Of a stretch of 64,000 bases of DNA, positions 43,973 through 55,345 are shown piece after piece. Each line of letters opens with the position of its first letter. Position 1 is the first letter of the stretch. The stretch spans positions 17,525,553-17,589,552 of the forward strand of contig CM036199.1 in NCBI GenBank assembly GCA_020631735.1, read 5' to 3'. Under the pieces are notes generated by a model. It ran no database searches. It was not told the origin of the DNA and saw nothing but the letters and a program-made list of their open reading frames with translations. A program made the position numbers and the translations under genes. Source of the stretch: Saccharum officinarum (Eukaryota > Streptophyta > Magnoliopsida > Poales > Poaceae).

Positions 43973-46900
43973 CTCACTTTGTCCATGAATAAATAGATTC
44001 ATAAAGTTGTCTTAAGTCAAACTTTTAAAGTTTGACCAAATTTCTAGAAAAAAAACGTCAAGATTTATGACATCAAATTAGTATCATTGGACATATCTTA
44101 TAACATATTTTCATAATGTGCTCATTTTATATCATAGATGCTACGTGTTTCTATAAAGTTAGTTGTAACACCACTGGGTGTTAAGCATGCATTATCATTC
44201 AAAGCATAAGCATTCAGCATCATTGCATGATTAACATTAATTGATTTGTAGCTCTTTCAAATTTAATGTGAAAAACAAATAAATGGGAACCCTAATTTTG
44301 ATATAAGTGTTAAAAAGTTGGTGAACTTTTGAGAAGTAGCAATTTTAAATAATCTAGACTAAATCAACTTGATTATTGGAGCAAAATTTTGAATTCAAGT
44401 TTTCCTCAAATTCTGTTTTAAAAATATTCTAAGTAAATGAGTTTTTGATTTTAAAATTAGCTTTAAATCTCAAATTCAAAATCTATTGAGAATTTTGAAA
44501 AGTGCTCTATATGAAAGTTGTAGAGAATAAAATTTTGAACAACTTTTATTTTGGGCCAAATTTCTGAAAACCTCTTTTTCATCTCCAAATTCAATTTTGA
44601 AACAAAGAATTAAATCTGGAAAATATTTTGAAAAAGAAAAATCAGATTTTCGCCTTAGTGGGCTTCGGCTTCCCTTTCGGCCCAGCTTCGCTGGCGGCCC
44701 GGCCCGCGCCCGCGTCGTCTCCCTCCCGCCCCCGCGCGCGCGCGCCCGCGCGCGACGTCGTGGCACAGCGGCAGCACTCGGCCGCCGCGTGGCCGAGCGA
44801 CGGCGACGCCGCGCGACACGCGCCCCGGTGGCCCCCACGTCCCCCGCGCCGGCTTACCCCTCCACGCGCTCGCCCGCCTCAGCTGCTCCCTTCAGTCCCT
44901 CCCATTTCGCTTCTCCGAGCGCCAGCCACAGCCGCAGCGGAGCCGCGGCCGCGCGCCATTGCCGCCGCCCTCCAAGCTCCCCCATCGCCGCGTCTCACTG
45001 GGTTGCGTCTCGCCGGAGCCTCCACCCCCATTTGCTCTTCCTCGCCGTGCCCTCATTTCGCCAAATCCGCAGGTAAGGAGGCCGAATTGGCCGCCTTCGT
45101 TTCCGCCCGCCATGGCGAAGCTCGCCGGAGCTCGGCTCCGCGCGGAACGCCGTCACAGCGCCCCTCTTTTCCCCTAATTTCCACTTGCTTAGATTCGCCC
45201 GCTCCACCGCGTAGTGCTAGCGCCCCTCGCTGGCCTCGTCGTGGCCGGAGCCGGTGGGTTCTGGTGGAACAGCGCCGCCGCTCGCCGGTGACCCCCACCA
45301 TCCCCGATAGAGCGCAGCCCTGCCTTCGTTTTTCACGTCATTGTGCTCGCCTCGCCTCGGGTAATCCTCCGGGGGTGACCTCGCCGCCGGTAGGCTCGCC
45401 GCCGGCAAGAAAGGCGCCGGCCAGCGCCGCCCCTGCCCTTGGCTGACTGGCAGGTGGGGCACAGTTGACCGCGGGTCCCCCTTTTCAGCGCCTGTGTGCG
45501 GGTTCGGGGAAATCGAGCGGGGTGTACCCAGCATTTTGACTGCCGGATTTTTTTGAAATGATTTAGAAAATGAATTTCCAGTTTTGATTTAAGGCTTTAA
45601 AAATTTATATCTCAAGATTTATAGCTCCAAAAATCATGAAACAAATTGTGAAATGTTCCTTTTGAATAGATCTACGGTTTAAAAATATCTCATGTGATTT
45701 TTGTGACACTCTACTGTGCAATTTTATTTAATTGCTATAAATACTGATATCTTAGAAAAAGTGTAGTAAATAAAATAATAAAGGGAAAAATGTGATTCTT
45801 GTGGCCTTAATCTTTATTTGTGATATACTTTCTAGGAAAAATATTAGTGAAGCATGTTCTGTGGAAAAATATTGAAGTGTAGTTCAAATGCTTTTAATTG
45901 GTAATATCTGTTATTTTTATTATAGAGTAAAAATTGTATACAACATACATGTGATAATTTTTGTAGTATGTTAGTTTACTGTTAGTAACCTAAGAAAATT
46001 GTGAAATCTGTTGTTTGATACTTTCTCTAGTATAAAATAAATTCATGCTCACATTTGGGCTATAGCTTGTTTATTTTGTACAGGCAGTTTTACTTGTGCA
46101 ATTCTCATGAAAATTTAGTGGTAGGTTAGTTAGGGTAAGAGTAGTCTACTGTAATTTTTGTAGATTTTTATCTACACCAGAGATAGGTGTTGTTGTGTAA
46201 CCCTAGCTAAATAGGAAATAAAAGATTATTCTTTATGAGAAATTGAGAGAAATAAAATATGTTTGGTGTATCTTTGAAGCATCATTATGCCTTGCTGATG
46301 TTATGGATGAGCTAGGTTGGTAAGCTTTGGTAGCTTAGGTTCACTTGTATGTGTAGATGGTAGCCTAACTAATAGAAGGATAAGGTGTATGTTTTAGGTT
46401 ACATGTTCTTGGATGACGTTGACTACCTTGTAGAAGAAATAATTATATTCAAACTGCTCATTCCATGTGCTCATCTGCATCTCATGTCATCAAAGCACTC
46501 CACCGCAATTAGATGCATTCTTCGCATGTTTCCTTATGCACTTGCATCATACAGGATCGCAGGAGGAGTTGCAGGCAGCAGTTCCGGAGGAGCAGGTTTG
46601 GGCGGATCAGCAGGAACCCCAGGCACCGGAGGTGCCCGAGGAGGAAGAGTCAGGCGAGGAGCTGCCAGAGTGCGTCGATCACCACCCTAGTTCGTTCGAA
46701 AAAGGCAAGCCCCGGAGCATTTTAAGCCTCCTAAATTTATAAAAAAAGTTATTTCGTATTGCATGAATTATAGTTATATATTGTTGCATTAAGTTATAGG
46801 AGTTGAATGAAACCGTTGTTGCATTACTATCCTTGTCCACCAGATTACTGTTACCTTATTAGGTCAGGATCGAGTAAATTGCTTAGCCATGCTTAGACCG

Positions 46901-48264
46901 GTAGAAGTCGGGTGATTTCCTGTCACCTGCGAGTTATAGGTGGATACCGGGTTATGGTTAGCTGCAATTGTGATCATGAATAATAACCCAGTGTTGATGG
47001 ATAAACGGAGACCGGGCGGAGTCTTATAGGGTTTTGGACTATAGTGATTCCGTCTGTGTCGGTTAAGGACCGATCGTTGCTCGTCCCTCTTGTCATGTTG
47101 AACGCATGCCTCACATTTAGCTGGCCGAATAAAGTACCTTTCGACCGCGAAGCTAGCGACACTTTTTGAGCCGGGATAAACTCGGGTTGGCAGACTGGCG
47201 TTGAAGGGGGTGTACGGGGACGCGAAGAGTGAGCCCAAGGTGCGTCCTGGCAGTCGGGCGGTCCCTGGGTAGTGCGATCCATGATTGTTATCCCGCGGCT
47301 TCTCGGAAAGTGTCATTGGTGATCTACGCGACCCTGACGGGGGAAGCATGGTTTGTGTGAGGAATAAATCTCCAGCTGGATAGGAATTCGATTCGAATCG
47401 CCGTCGCTCCCGGTTAGTGAGCACTTGACTCGAGCTATGGCATCGTAGTATTAATGATGGAACACGGATGGTTATGTGTATAATGTTGGAAATGCTAAAC
47501 CTGAGATGGTAACCTTTGATGTTAATGGTTAATCAAGTGATTGCTTTAGCATAGGTGCTTACCTAGATTGAATAGGTTATAGTAAATATGATGCAAAAAG
47601 GACTTAAATGAGTTTACTCATAACAACTTGTGCTTTTCGCAAAGGAGTCAAGCCAATCCAGTTTTTATAGCCTTGCATGCTCCTTGGTGTCTTTTTACTT
47701 CTGGTTTTTGACGGGTAAGTCTAGCTGAGTACATCCTCGTACTCAGGGCGTTGTTCCCATTGTTGTTGCAGATGGTCAGATGTACTACGGGTACTGCTCC
47801 AACTGTCTGTATCCGGCGATGGGTGACAACTAGGACCTTGGGCAAGGGTCTTTCTGTTAGTCTTATCTACTGCTTTTGTGGACCATGACCATCGACTGGC
47901 ACTGTAACTAAACTAAGTGTGTGTGCGTAAAGTTATTTGCTTCCGCTACTTTATGTTGGACTATGTTGTAATAACTTCTATTTCCGAACTCCGATGTATC
48001 TTACCTTTATGATCAGATTTATGTATCGTGTGAATTGTGGCTGCTAAATCAGTACGATCTTGGTTGTATGTTAGTGGTTTTGAAATCCTTCGGGATTTCA
48101 CGGAATCTCGAGTTATACGGGCTTAAGTTTGTTAAATTAACCGCCTCGGTGGAAGATTTTCTTACTTAATTTCGTATAATTACGTTGATCCGTTACATTA
48201 GTCAAACTTAAAATAGTTTGGCTCGCACGGATTCTAGAAATTGATTTATTTAGGGATAGAGGAG
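43973..48264. mobile_element. Stowaway-type MITE split by a solo LTR
   Basis: The two MITE parts are 43973-44163 and 48203-48264. The left end CTCACTTTGTCCATGAATAA and right end TTATTTAGGGATAGAGGAG are a degenerate inverted pair, and TA flanks both outer ends (43971-43972 and 48265-48266). Confidence 0.7.
44164..48197. mobile_element. solo LTR, 4034 bp (probably Ty3/gypsy)
   Basis: Ends TGTAACACC and CCGTTACA, with inverted TGTAAC and GTTACA. The 5-bp target duplication TTAGT is exact (44159-44163 and 48198-48202). The interior has an AT-rich first part, a GC-rich block (44640-45540), and no gag or pol domain. The open frames in the GC-rich block are not genes I can support. Related LTR ends occur at 11486 and 22065. 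Confidence 0.92.
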
Positions 48265-48266
48265 TA

Positions 48267-48860
48267 GTATGTAAGTCTATTGGAACCAGTAGTTTCCTAA
48301 ATGCTAAACACCAAACAGTCAGTAACATTACCGTTTAGGATGTAGTATTAAGAAATCATGGTGTCCAGAAATTGCAGTTTTTGAATCTATTGATTTGGAA
48401 AAGGGAGGTCTATAGTAGAGTTTGTAAAACTCCAAAAGGATTTATTTCGGGATATCAGCATTCATGGTTGACTAGAATAACTATATAGAAATACATTATG
48501 TTTTCTAAAAATAGTAGTTATGTTATGTGGAAGTAACTTTCACGACATAATTTTGCAATGTCACTCTACATGAAGTTTATATATTAATGGACCAATAAAA
48601 ATAATTAAACATATCTAGGGTACGAGTGGAGGTGTACGTGTACATGAATACGTGGAACAACCAGGAGTGATACTCGTACCCTACATAATCAATCGCTGTT
48701 ATTGCTCCCTTATGAAAGAAAGTATTTGTTTTGAAATTGAAATAAGTTTTTTTTCATTAGTACGTCATGCCGCACGTACATATGCACTTGTATTGGAGCC
48801 AAAAGAAAATTACAACTGTACACAGGCAAAGCTTAGGAAAGGGGAGAGATAATGGACACT
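48267..48860. other. AT-rich spacer, no gene recognised
   Basis: No coding frame or terminal repeat of note. Confidence 0.4.
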
Positions 48861-48869
48861 CAACTCATA

Positions 48870-50136
48870 GGGAAATGCTAGCACATGGACATCCGATGGG
48901 AATGAATTTCATCATACAATCCGCACACCTGACAAGCCCGCCCCGACACCTGACCCGCCCCCATCCGCGCACCCTGCCCCATCCCCATCCGTTCGCCCCG
49001 CATATATAGGCGCACCCTGCCCCCATTCCCATCTGTTCACGCAGGCGTACCCCTACCCCGTCAAGTCCCCCCGAACGCCGGCCCCAGCATGCCGCACGCC
49101 ACGTCCACCGGCCACCAGCTCGCCGCGCCTCATTTCCCGGTGCCCCCTGACTCTCCGAACAGCAGGAAACACGTGCAACATGAAACACTTGAATGCAACA
49201 TACGTCTGAAACAGATGAAACATCTGGAATATACACTTGCAACATATGTGTGCAAACATATGCAACATTGAGATAGAACACTTGCAACATAAAAACACTT
49301 GCTGCAACAGAAGACTGAAACAGATAAAACATTTAGAACATATTGTTGCAACATATGTGTGAAAACATATGCAACATCTAGATCAAAACGCTTGCAACAT
49401 ACTTTTAGAAACAGATAAAACAGTTTGAACAAACGCTTGCAACATATGCAACATGTGCAACATCCCTCGATCTACTTTTACAACATCCATATGAAACAAT
49501 TGCAACATGCCTTTAAAACGTCTGAAACAATTAAAACATACATTTACAACATAGGAGGACACAGAGGACTAGGTCGGTCGAATCCGGCCGACGGGGTGGG
49601 AGCCGGCGGCGAGTGGCTAGGCGCGAGCACCACCCAGCACCAGCACCAGCGGCACGCATGAGCACCACCATCACCAGCGCTACCCGCACCGAGTTTGGCT
49701 CGGCAGGGACAGTGGGGGATGGGGGTGAGGAGCGCCATGGCCGCGTGGGTGGGGGGAGCTCGGTCATCGGGGTGAGAGAGGGCGCCGCCGGGGTGGGGCG
49801 GGCGCTGCGTCGGGGTGGGGGGAGAGCCACCCACTCCCCTGCAACATCGTCGCGCCACCTCCAGATGGATCTCGCTCATGCTCCTTGGATCTCGCCGGGG
49901 TGGGGGAGAGGGCCGCCGGATCTGCGGGCATTGGGGGCTCCCGGTGAGGATGCCGGGATAGGGGAGGACGCGGGGCGTTGGTGCGGTGCGGTAGAGGATG
50001 AGGAGCGTGGAAGAGGTAAGGATGAAGAGGAGGAAGCAAAGGGATAAGTACATGTGGGCGGGACCTAAGCTATGGGGGTGAAAAAGGCATCCGACGTTTA
50101 TGCGGTCCATCAGAAGCACGACACGTAGCATTTCCA
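48870..50136. mobile_element. non-autonomous Mutator-like element with GCAACAT array, second copy
   Basis: The ends GGGAAATGCTAGCAC and CACGTAGCATTTCCA are inverted relatives of each other. The flanks CAACTCATA (48861-48869) and CAACCGATA (50137-50145) match at 7 of 9 positions, an aged target duplication. The array (about 49165-49555) uses the same words as the 10.2-kb element (GCAACATACGTCTGAAACA, ATCTACTTTTACAACATCC). GC-rich blocks lie on both sides. No transposase. Confidence 0.6.
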
Positions 50137-51467
50137 CAACCGATAAGCCAACCTCTCATTTCAATTATCACTAAAAATAAACAATATATTTTTTGTTATT
50201 CTAAATCAAATTATTTTCAATTTAATTAAAATTATAGAGAAGAGTATTGGAATCTACGGAGTACTATAGTAAAGAGAGTAAATTACAAAAATACATCTCA
50301 TAATGTATCTAATGAAGTGTATTTGATATCGTAAGTATTATTTGTTTCTACAACCTTATAGAATAGAAAAGAACCCAAAATTTCACTAAAATACAGCAAC
50401 CCTCGGCTGTCTCCTGCCTAATTAGAAGATTATGTAAGAGCATATTTGATATCGTCTCCATCATTTTAGTCGCGTTATCGTCTCTGTCCTTCGTCGTATG
50501 CAAGATTTTTATTTTCATGTGCACCGATTCTGATAGCATCCACTACTCTACTCATAATGCCGCCTTTCGTGTCCCCTCGCAGAGTCGCAGAATAGTTTTC
50601 TCGCCACTTGTCTTATATACTACGTACGTAACACCACTGCTGATGAAGAGAGGAGGCTAAGCACGCTTGCTCGGTTAGCGGAACCAACCAAAAGTTTACA
50701 AGTCCATTCTTTCAAGCACCCAAACCGTGTCCTCGACCTCGAATCGAAGTATAATTAAAATCAAACATGCTGACCCCAGCTTTCTGCTAGCACTGGTGTA
50801 GTATTTTCTTTTTGCCCTGCACTACGCATATAAACGATGACGTGGTCATGACAAGCCCGGGAGACGTCACGTATGGTAGGGCGGTTTGGTCAATTGGTCA
50901 GATTTGCGGCATCTACCTCTCCCACCAGCTGATCTAATAAAATCCTTCTTGGCCAAGCCCATTCAACGGACTTCTATTGCCATGTCTCGCATATACAAAC
51001 CGAAATAGGAATAACAACGAACATGCCATGGCAGCTGGAAGAAGCCAAAGTTAACGACGCAGAAATGTTGATCTTGGGATGAATACAGGATTACCCCACG
51101 GTCTTTTGTGTTCCAACGAATTGCAATGCATCTTAACATATACTCCTACTCCACACGGTGACGGCGGTACTTAAACCCAGGACAAGTTTGTCCGTAGTTT
51201 GTGGGCCCTGTGGCTGACGAAGATAAGCCAACTACTGAACGACTACCCAAATCCTAGATCATGACATCAACACCCAATCTTCGCGATTATTCTTGTAATA
51301 GTCTAAGTTACTTTGCATAAAGCTGAACCATTTGAGATGAATTGTTTGACTCTGGGAACAAAGTCTCCGACGTCGAGTCACCATCTGAAATTCTTAAATT
51401 CTGAACCGCCATATCTTTTTTTTCCTAAACTTTGTGTTAGCCTTTGCTGAATTCTTTCCAACCAACA
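50137..51467. other. spacer, no gene recognised
   Basis: AT-rich with no supported exon. It contains no array-type upstream segment that I can recognise. Confidence 0.4.
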
Positions 51468-51985
51468 CTCTGTTCGCTGGATGGTTTCTACCATAGTTAT
51501 TTGAACCAGACCGGACCGGTGGCCCGACCAGTAAAAGATCGAACGAGAGCCTCAACCGGTCCGGTCCACCTTAAAGGACCTATAAGCAATCAAACCGGTA
51601 TAAAACCGGTGAACCAGTGGTGTTTCCCTAGAAACCGGCATAAAATTGGACACTGGACCATAAAAAACCGGCTGGTCAGCAGGTGTGCGATCGAACTCTG
51701 GTCCATAGAGTCAGAGAGTAACTTCTCCACCGCTGAGCCGCGACTGCAGCTGTGTTGTTGTATCCTTCTTCATTCTATTTGAACCGGATTAAACCGATGG
51801 TTCAACCGGTTCGACCAATCAAACCGTGAACCGAGGCCTTAAGCGGTTCGATGTCCGGTCCGATCCTAATAACTATGGTTTCTACGGCTGGTAAGCCAGC
51901 TGGTGTTATTTTGTTGTGAGAAAAAAATATTATACCGTAGCTGATAAGCCGGGCTGATAAGTTAAGCCTGGAGCAGTTATGAGTT
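51468..51985. mobile_element. CTGTTCG-type MITE interrupted by a hAT-like element
   Basis: Joining the sequence on either side of the inner element gives a continuous MITE body (CTCTGTTCGCTGGATGG, GTTTCTACGGCTGGTAAG, TTTGTTGTGAGAAAAAAAT, GCTGATAAGTTAAGCC), the same family as at 14.5 and 55.2 kb. Confidence 0.55.
51492..51877. mobile_element. hAT-like non-autonomous element, 386 bp
   Basis: Perfect 10-bp terminal inverted repeats CATAGTTATT and AATAACTATG, and an exact 8-bp target duplication GTTTCTAC (51484-51491 and 51878-51885). Subterminal regions repeat GGACCGG and AACCGG motifs. Confidence 0.85.
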
Positions 51986-52104
51986 TACTAGTCTAAATAG
52001 TCAGCGTAAGAAAGAATTGCAATACTCTAGCCTTCTTTGATAAAGCTCCGGGTACTAGAATCTTTAAAATAGGTCATCTCTGGCTCTAGAAATATAGGAG
52101 GCAG

Positions 52105-52111
52105 TATATAT
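52105..52111 (+). promoter_or_regulatory. TATA box of HIPP copy E
   Basis: TATATAT in GGCAGTATATATGAGCCC, about 155 bp upstream of the start codon. The spacing is close to that in copies B, C and D. Confidence 0.55.
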
Positions 52112-52265
52112 GAGCCCGTCTGACCTGCTTCTGTTTCCGGTACACGTCCTGCCGGTACTCTGAATGTACCATACCTGGAGCAGCCAGAATACTCTCACCT
52201 TTCCTCAGCAATCAGCATAAACCTGGCTTTAGAATTGGGCTCCCTTTGAGCGGTGTTGCACAGCC

Positions 52266-53000
52266 ATGAGGGTAAGAACAAATTTCTCCTCAAACTCTCA
52301 ACATCTGTAGACGATGCACCTGTGTCTAGCATCAACTAACACCTGATTTGCTAAAATGTACTTGTTCAGAAGGAGATAATCATTCGAATGCAGCCAGATT
52401 CGGACAAAGCCCGTAACAAGGCTATGAAGGTGGCAGCTTCAGTCAGCGGTATGCTACTACCACTCCTCAGTAAACGAAAATCACTCCCAATTTGCTGCGC
52501 AATGACGTGGAAGCGCGCGCGTGACATGGTCAGGGGTCGAGTCGGTGACTGTGGCCGGCGAGAGCAGGGACATGCTGCTGGTGATCGGCGACGGCGTGGA
52601 CGCGGGCAAGCTGACGAGGAAGCTGAAGAAGGAGGTCGGGGAGGCCGACATCCTGGAGCTGCGGACTCTGCCGGCCACGGGAGGTACCAACGCCCTGGCA
52701 CCGGGCAGCAGTACCGTCGTCACGCAGTCCGCGTACCAGCGGCACCCCACCACTCCCGGCCGGAGCGTGCCCGGAGGCGGCCGCATCGAGTGCCCGGTGG
52801 CCGCCGCCGCCGCCGCGCGGTGGCCGGGCGAGCACGGCAGGCAGGCGGTCATCGGCTACTACCACCGGACCCCCAGCCCGGGATACTACCACCAGCAGTC
52901 ACCGATGGTTGGGCTTGGGCAAGGAGGGTACGGCTACGCGGGGGCAGGAGCTTCGCTCTCGAGGTGGCGCGCAGCCACCCCGCGAACTACTCCCCGATGA
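52266..53000 (+). CDS. HMA-domain protein (HIPP-type), copy E, no CxxC, CaaX out of frame
   Basis: Exons 52266-52271 (Met-Arg), 52370-52448 and 52534-53000, with the array's usual intron positions. The protein starts MRKEIIIRMQPDSDKARNKA, with Ser13 and Ala16 in place of the metal-binding cysteines. The HMA fold continues GVESVTVAGESRDMLLVIGD, LTRKLKKEVGEADILELR. The tail is Gly/Tyr/Pro-rich (GYYHRTPSPGYYHQQSP). As read, the frame ends at TGA 52998-53000 after 183 residues with no CaaX. A one-base shift around 52940-52955, beside a G run, would enter a frame that ends CCSIL and stops at 53099-53101. So this copy either lost its lipid anchor by a recent frameshift or the base is a sequencing error. 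It is the sister of copy D. Confidence 0.8.
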
Positions 53001-53190
53001 TCGCGCGGCACGACTTCCGCGCCGTGGGCCCCCCGGGCGATGCAGGCGGGCGGCGAGAGCACGGTGGCGGCGGAGGGCCCAACTGCTGCTCGATCTTATA
53101 GCGCGTTTTTTCATTTCGTTTTTTTTTTGGCTTCTTTTGCCGTGTTATTATTGCCAGATGACCGAAGCTGTACGTCGCGTGTGAGCTCAT

Positions 53191-53440
53191 AAAAAAAACT
53201 CCGCGGCATCAGGCAGCCTCCGACTATTCCGGTTTACAGATCAAGAAAATCCTCGAATCCCCGTCATATCCATACACAGGGAGCCAGGCTCCGTGAGAGG
53301 GTCATCTTAACTTTGCGCACATAGGGAGCCTAGACCCAAGTCGTCTCTTAACCTGCGTTTTAACCTAGGATGAGCGAGAGGATTTTTTTACCATGGAGAT
53401 TCGAACTCAGGACTGAGAGATACCTCCAAAACTACGTAGC
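53191..53440 (-). mobile_element. tRNA-derived SINE, 5'-truncated, minus orientation
   Basis: A relative of the 25.8-kb SINE in reverse: on the minus strand it has the box B GAGTTCGAATCTCC, then AAATCCTCTCGCTCATCC and GGAGCCTGGCTCCCTGTG, and ends in a T run (A run at 53191). The exact 15-bp target duplication CGCGTGTGAGCTCAT flanks it (53176-53190 and 53441-53455). Box A is missing. The left duplication lies in the 3' flank of HIPP copy E. Confidence 0.88.
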
Positions 53441-53455
53441 CGCGTGTGAGCTCAT

Positions 53456-53855
53456 GATATTTGCCGATGAGAATAGAAGGTTGCTCGTGTGCATAGGCAA
53501 GCACTGAGAGAAACTGATTATGGTTCTGTGAAATGCTTTTTCTCTAGTTTCTAATTTTTATTCTGACTCGAAATTTTTACCTAACCGCTCCAGCCATCTG
53601 CTCATCTGCTTCTTGTGGAAACGTAGTCAAGTCAAGCGATCCTTTCCGTGGCCGGGACCATGTTTTTATCCTCTTGTAAAGTCAGCAAGTCAATGCGTGA
53701 TTCTTCCGGTCCGAATGGGCGGACGAAAGCCTCCGTCCGATGATTTCCCGCCAGATGGTTGTGCTGCCGCGTGTTGCTTTCCCGCGGGCTGACGCGGGCC
53801 ACCGTGGCCCACATGCACAGGTAACAGTTTTGATTCCCCAGGTACATATGTTTCC
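53456..53855. other. spacer, no gene recognised
   Basis: No supported exon. GC content rises near 53700-53810 without a recognisable domain. Confidence 0.4.
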
Positions 53856-54760
53856 TTTTTATTTTATTTTATTTTATTTTATTTTATTTTATTTTATTTT
53901 CTTCTTATTTTCTTTTCTTTTTCTTATTTTCTTTTTTTTTCTTTTTCTTTTTTCTTGGTATTTTTTCTTTTTGTTTCTTTTTCCTTATTTCATTTTTATA
54001 GCTTCAATTTATTGTTCTTTTTTCTTTTTTGTTTTATGTTAATTTTATATTTTATATTTTTATCTTTCTTTTATTTTTTCCTTTTTATTTTTTTCTTTAT
54101 TTTTCTATTCCTTTTATTTTTCTATGATTTTTTTGCGATGTTCGCATGGTATATAATGTCATGTTCTATGATGTTTTTTTGTGATGTTCATGTAGTGTAC
54201 ATGTGATGTTTTATGATTTTTTTATGTTTATGTGTTATACATATGATGTTCTATGATTTTTTTATGTTCACGTGATATACATATGATGTTCACGTAGTAT
54301 ACATGTGATGTTCTCATGGTATATAGGTGATATTCTATGATGTTCTTTGTGATGTTCTCGTCGTATATAGATCATGTTCTATGATGTTCTCATAGTAAAC
54401 ATGTGTTCTATTATGTTTTTTGTATGTTCTATGGTGTATTTAGTGATGTGCACTTAGTATACATATAATGTTCTATAGTATTTTTTTAAGGATGTTTGAA
54501 AAGTACCTATGTGATCATTCTTTTATTTTTTTCTCTATTACATGTTTTTTCATTATGCTTTATTCTAGATTTCATTATTTTTTATTTATGTTATGTATTT
54601 ATTTTATTTTTATGTATATTATGATGCCAATTTCATGAATCTAAACAGATAACATTCTTTTTATAAAGACGGAACATTGTTCTTTGAACTTAGAACATCG
54701 TCTCTGCTTAGTAATAGAAAATGTTCTATCTTTATAAGTCTAATGTTCGTTAAATTTTTT
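53856..54760. repeat. (TTTTA)n microsatellite and T-rich tandem tract
   Basis: A clean TTTTA run (about 53857-53901) passes into T-rich low complexity, and from about 54130 into a degenerate array of ATGTTCTATGATGTTTTTTG and GTGATGTTCACGTAGTATAC-like units. Open frames here are artefacts of composition. Confidence 0.75.
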
Positions 54761-55185
54761 TATTTAAATATACCTATGTGGGATCTTGTTTTGAAGGATT
54801 TATTACAAGGAATCTAGTGGTGCAATCGAAATTTAATTTGAAGGTTTGGTTTAAACGTTATGATTTTTTTAATTCGTTAAAAGTCAAGTACATGGGACGT
54901 GGGTGGTGGGTCCTGCACGATGAGATAGCCCCCATCAACACAAGCAGGCTCCTTGCGGCCCGGGCAGGAAGCTATGCGGTGGGCGGGAAATGTGGGCGGG
55001 AATCATCGGCCGGTGGTTATTGTCCGATGGCTTGGACGCTAGCACTGCCCAGGTCAAATCCCTTGATTATCAAACCCTAACGAAAAGACAAGACATCGGC
55101 TATATATAACCCATGTCGACCCCTAACAAAACAAGTTCATTTTGATCCATTAACATTTGAGTTTCTGTTTTATACAATTCTAATT
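54761..55185. other. spacer, no gene recognised
   Basis: A 100-codon open frame (54778-55080) has no recognised family. Confidence 0.35.
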
Positions 55186-55189
55186 CATC

Positions 55190-55345
55190 GGCTACGTTGT
55201 GCATTAAACATATTTCAGAAATTTTGAGTAAATCTGTTCGGCTAGCTGGAAAAACGGTTGATGTTGATGCTGATTTGTTCTGAGAGAAAAACACTGTTAT
55301 TTCGCTGAAACGGTACGGCTGATAAGTTCAAGCGAACAGGGCGCT
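55190..55345. mobile_element. CTGTTCG-type MITE
   Basis: The left end CTGTTCGGCTAGCTGGAAA pairs with the right end CTGATAAGTTCAAGCGAACAG, with interior GATTTGTTCTGAGAGAAAAA. Same family as near 14.5 and 51.5-52.0 kb. Confidence 0.6.

Noticed and set aside
44476..45534. Open frames of 100-272 codons in a GC-rich block
   Set aside because: They lie within a solo LTR with exact TSD. Overlapping frames on both strands and Ala/Pro/Arg-rich composition indicate chance.
53740..54206. Phe/Leu-rich frames suggesting a membrane protein
   Set aside because: They are translations of the TTTTA microsatellite and T-rich tract.
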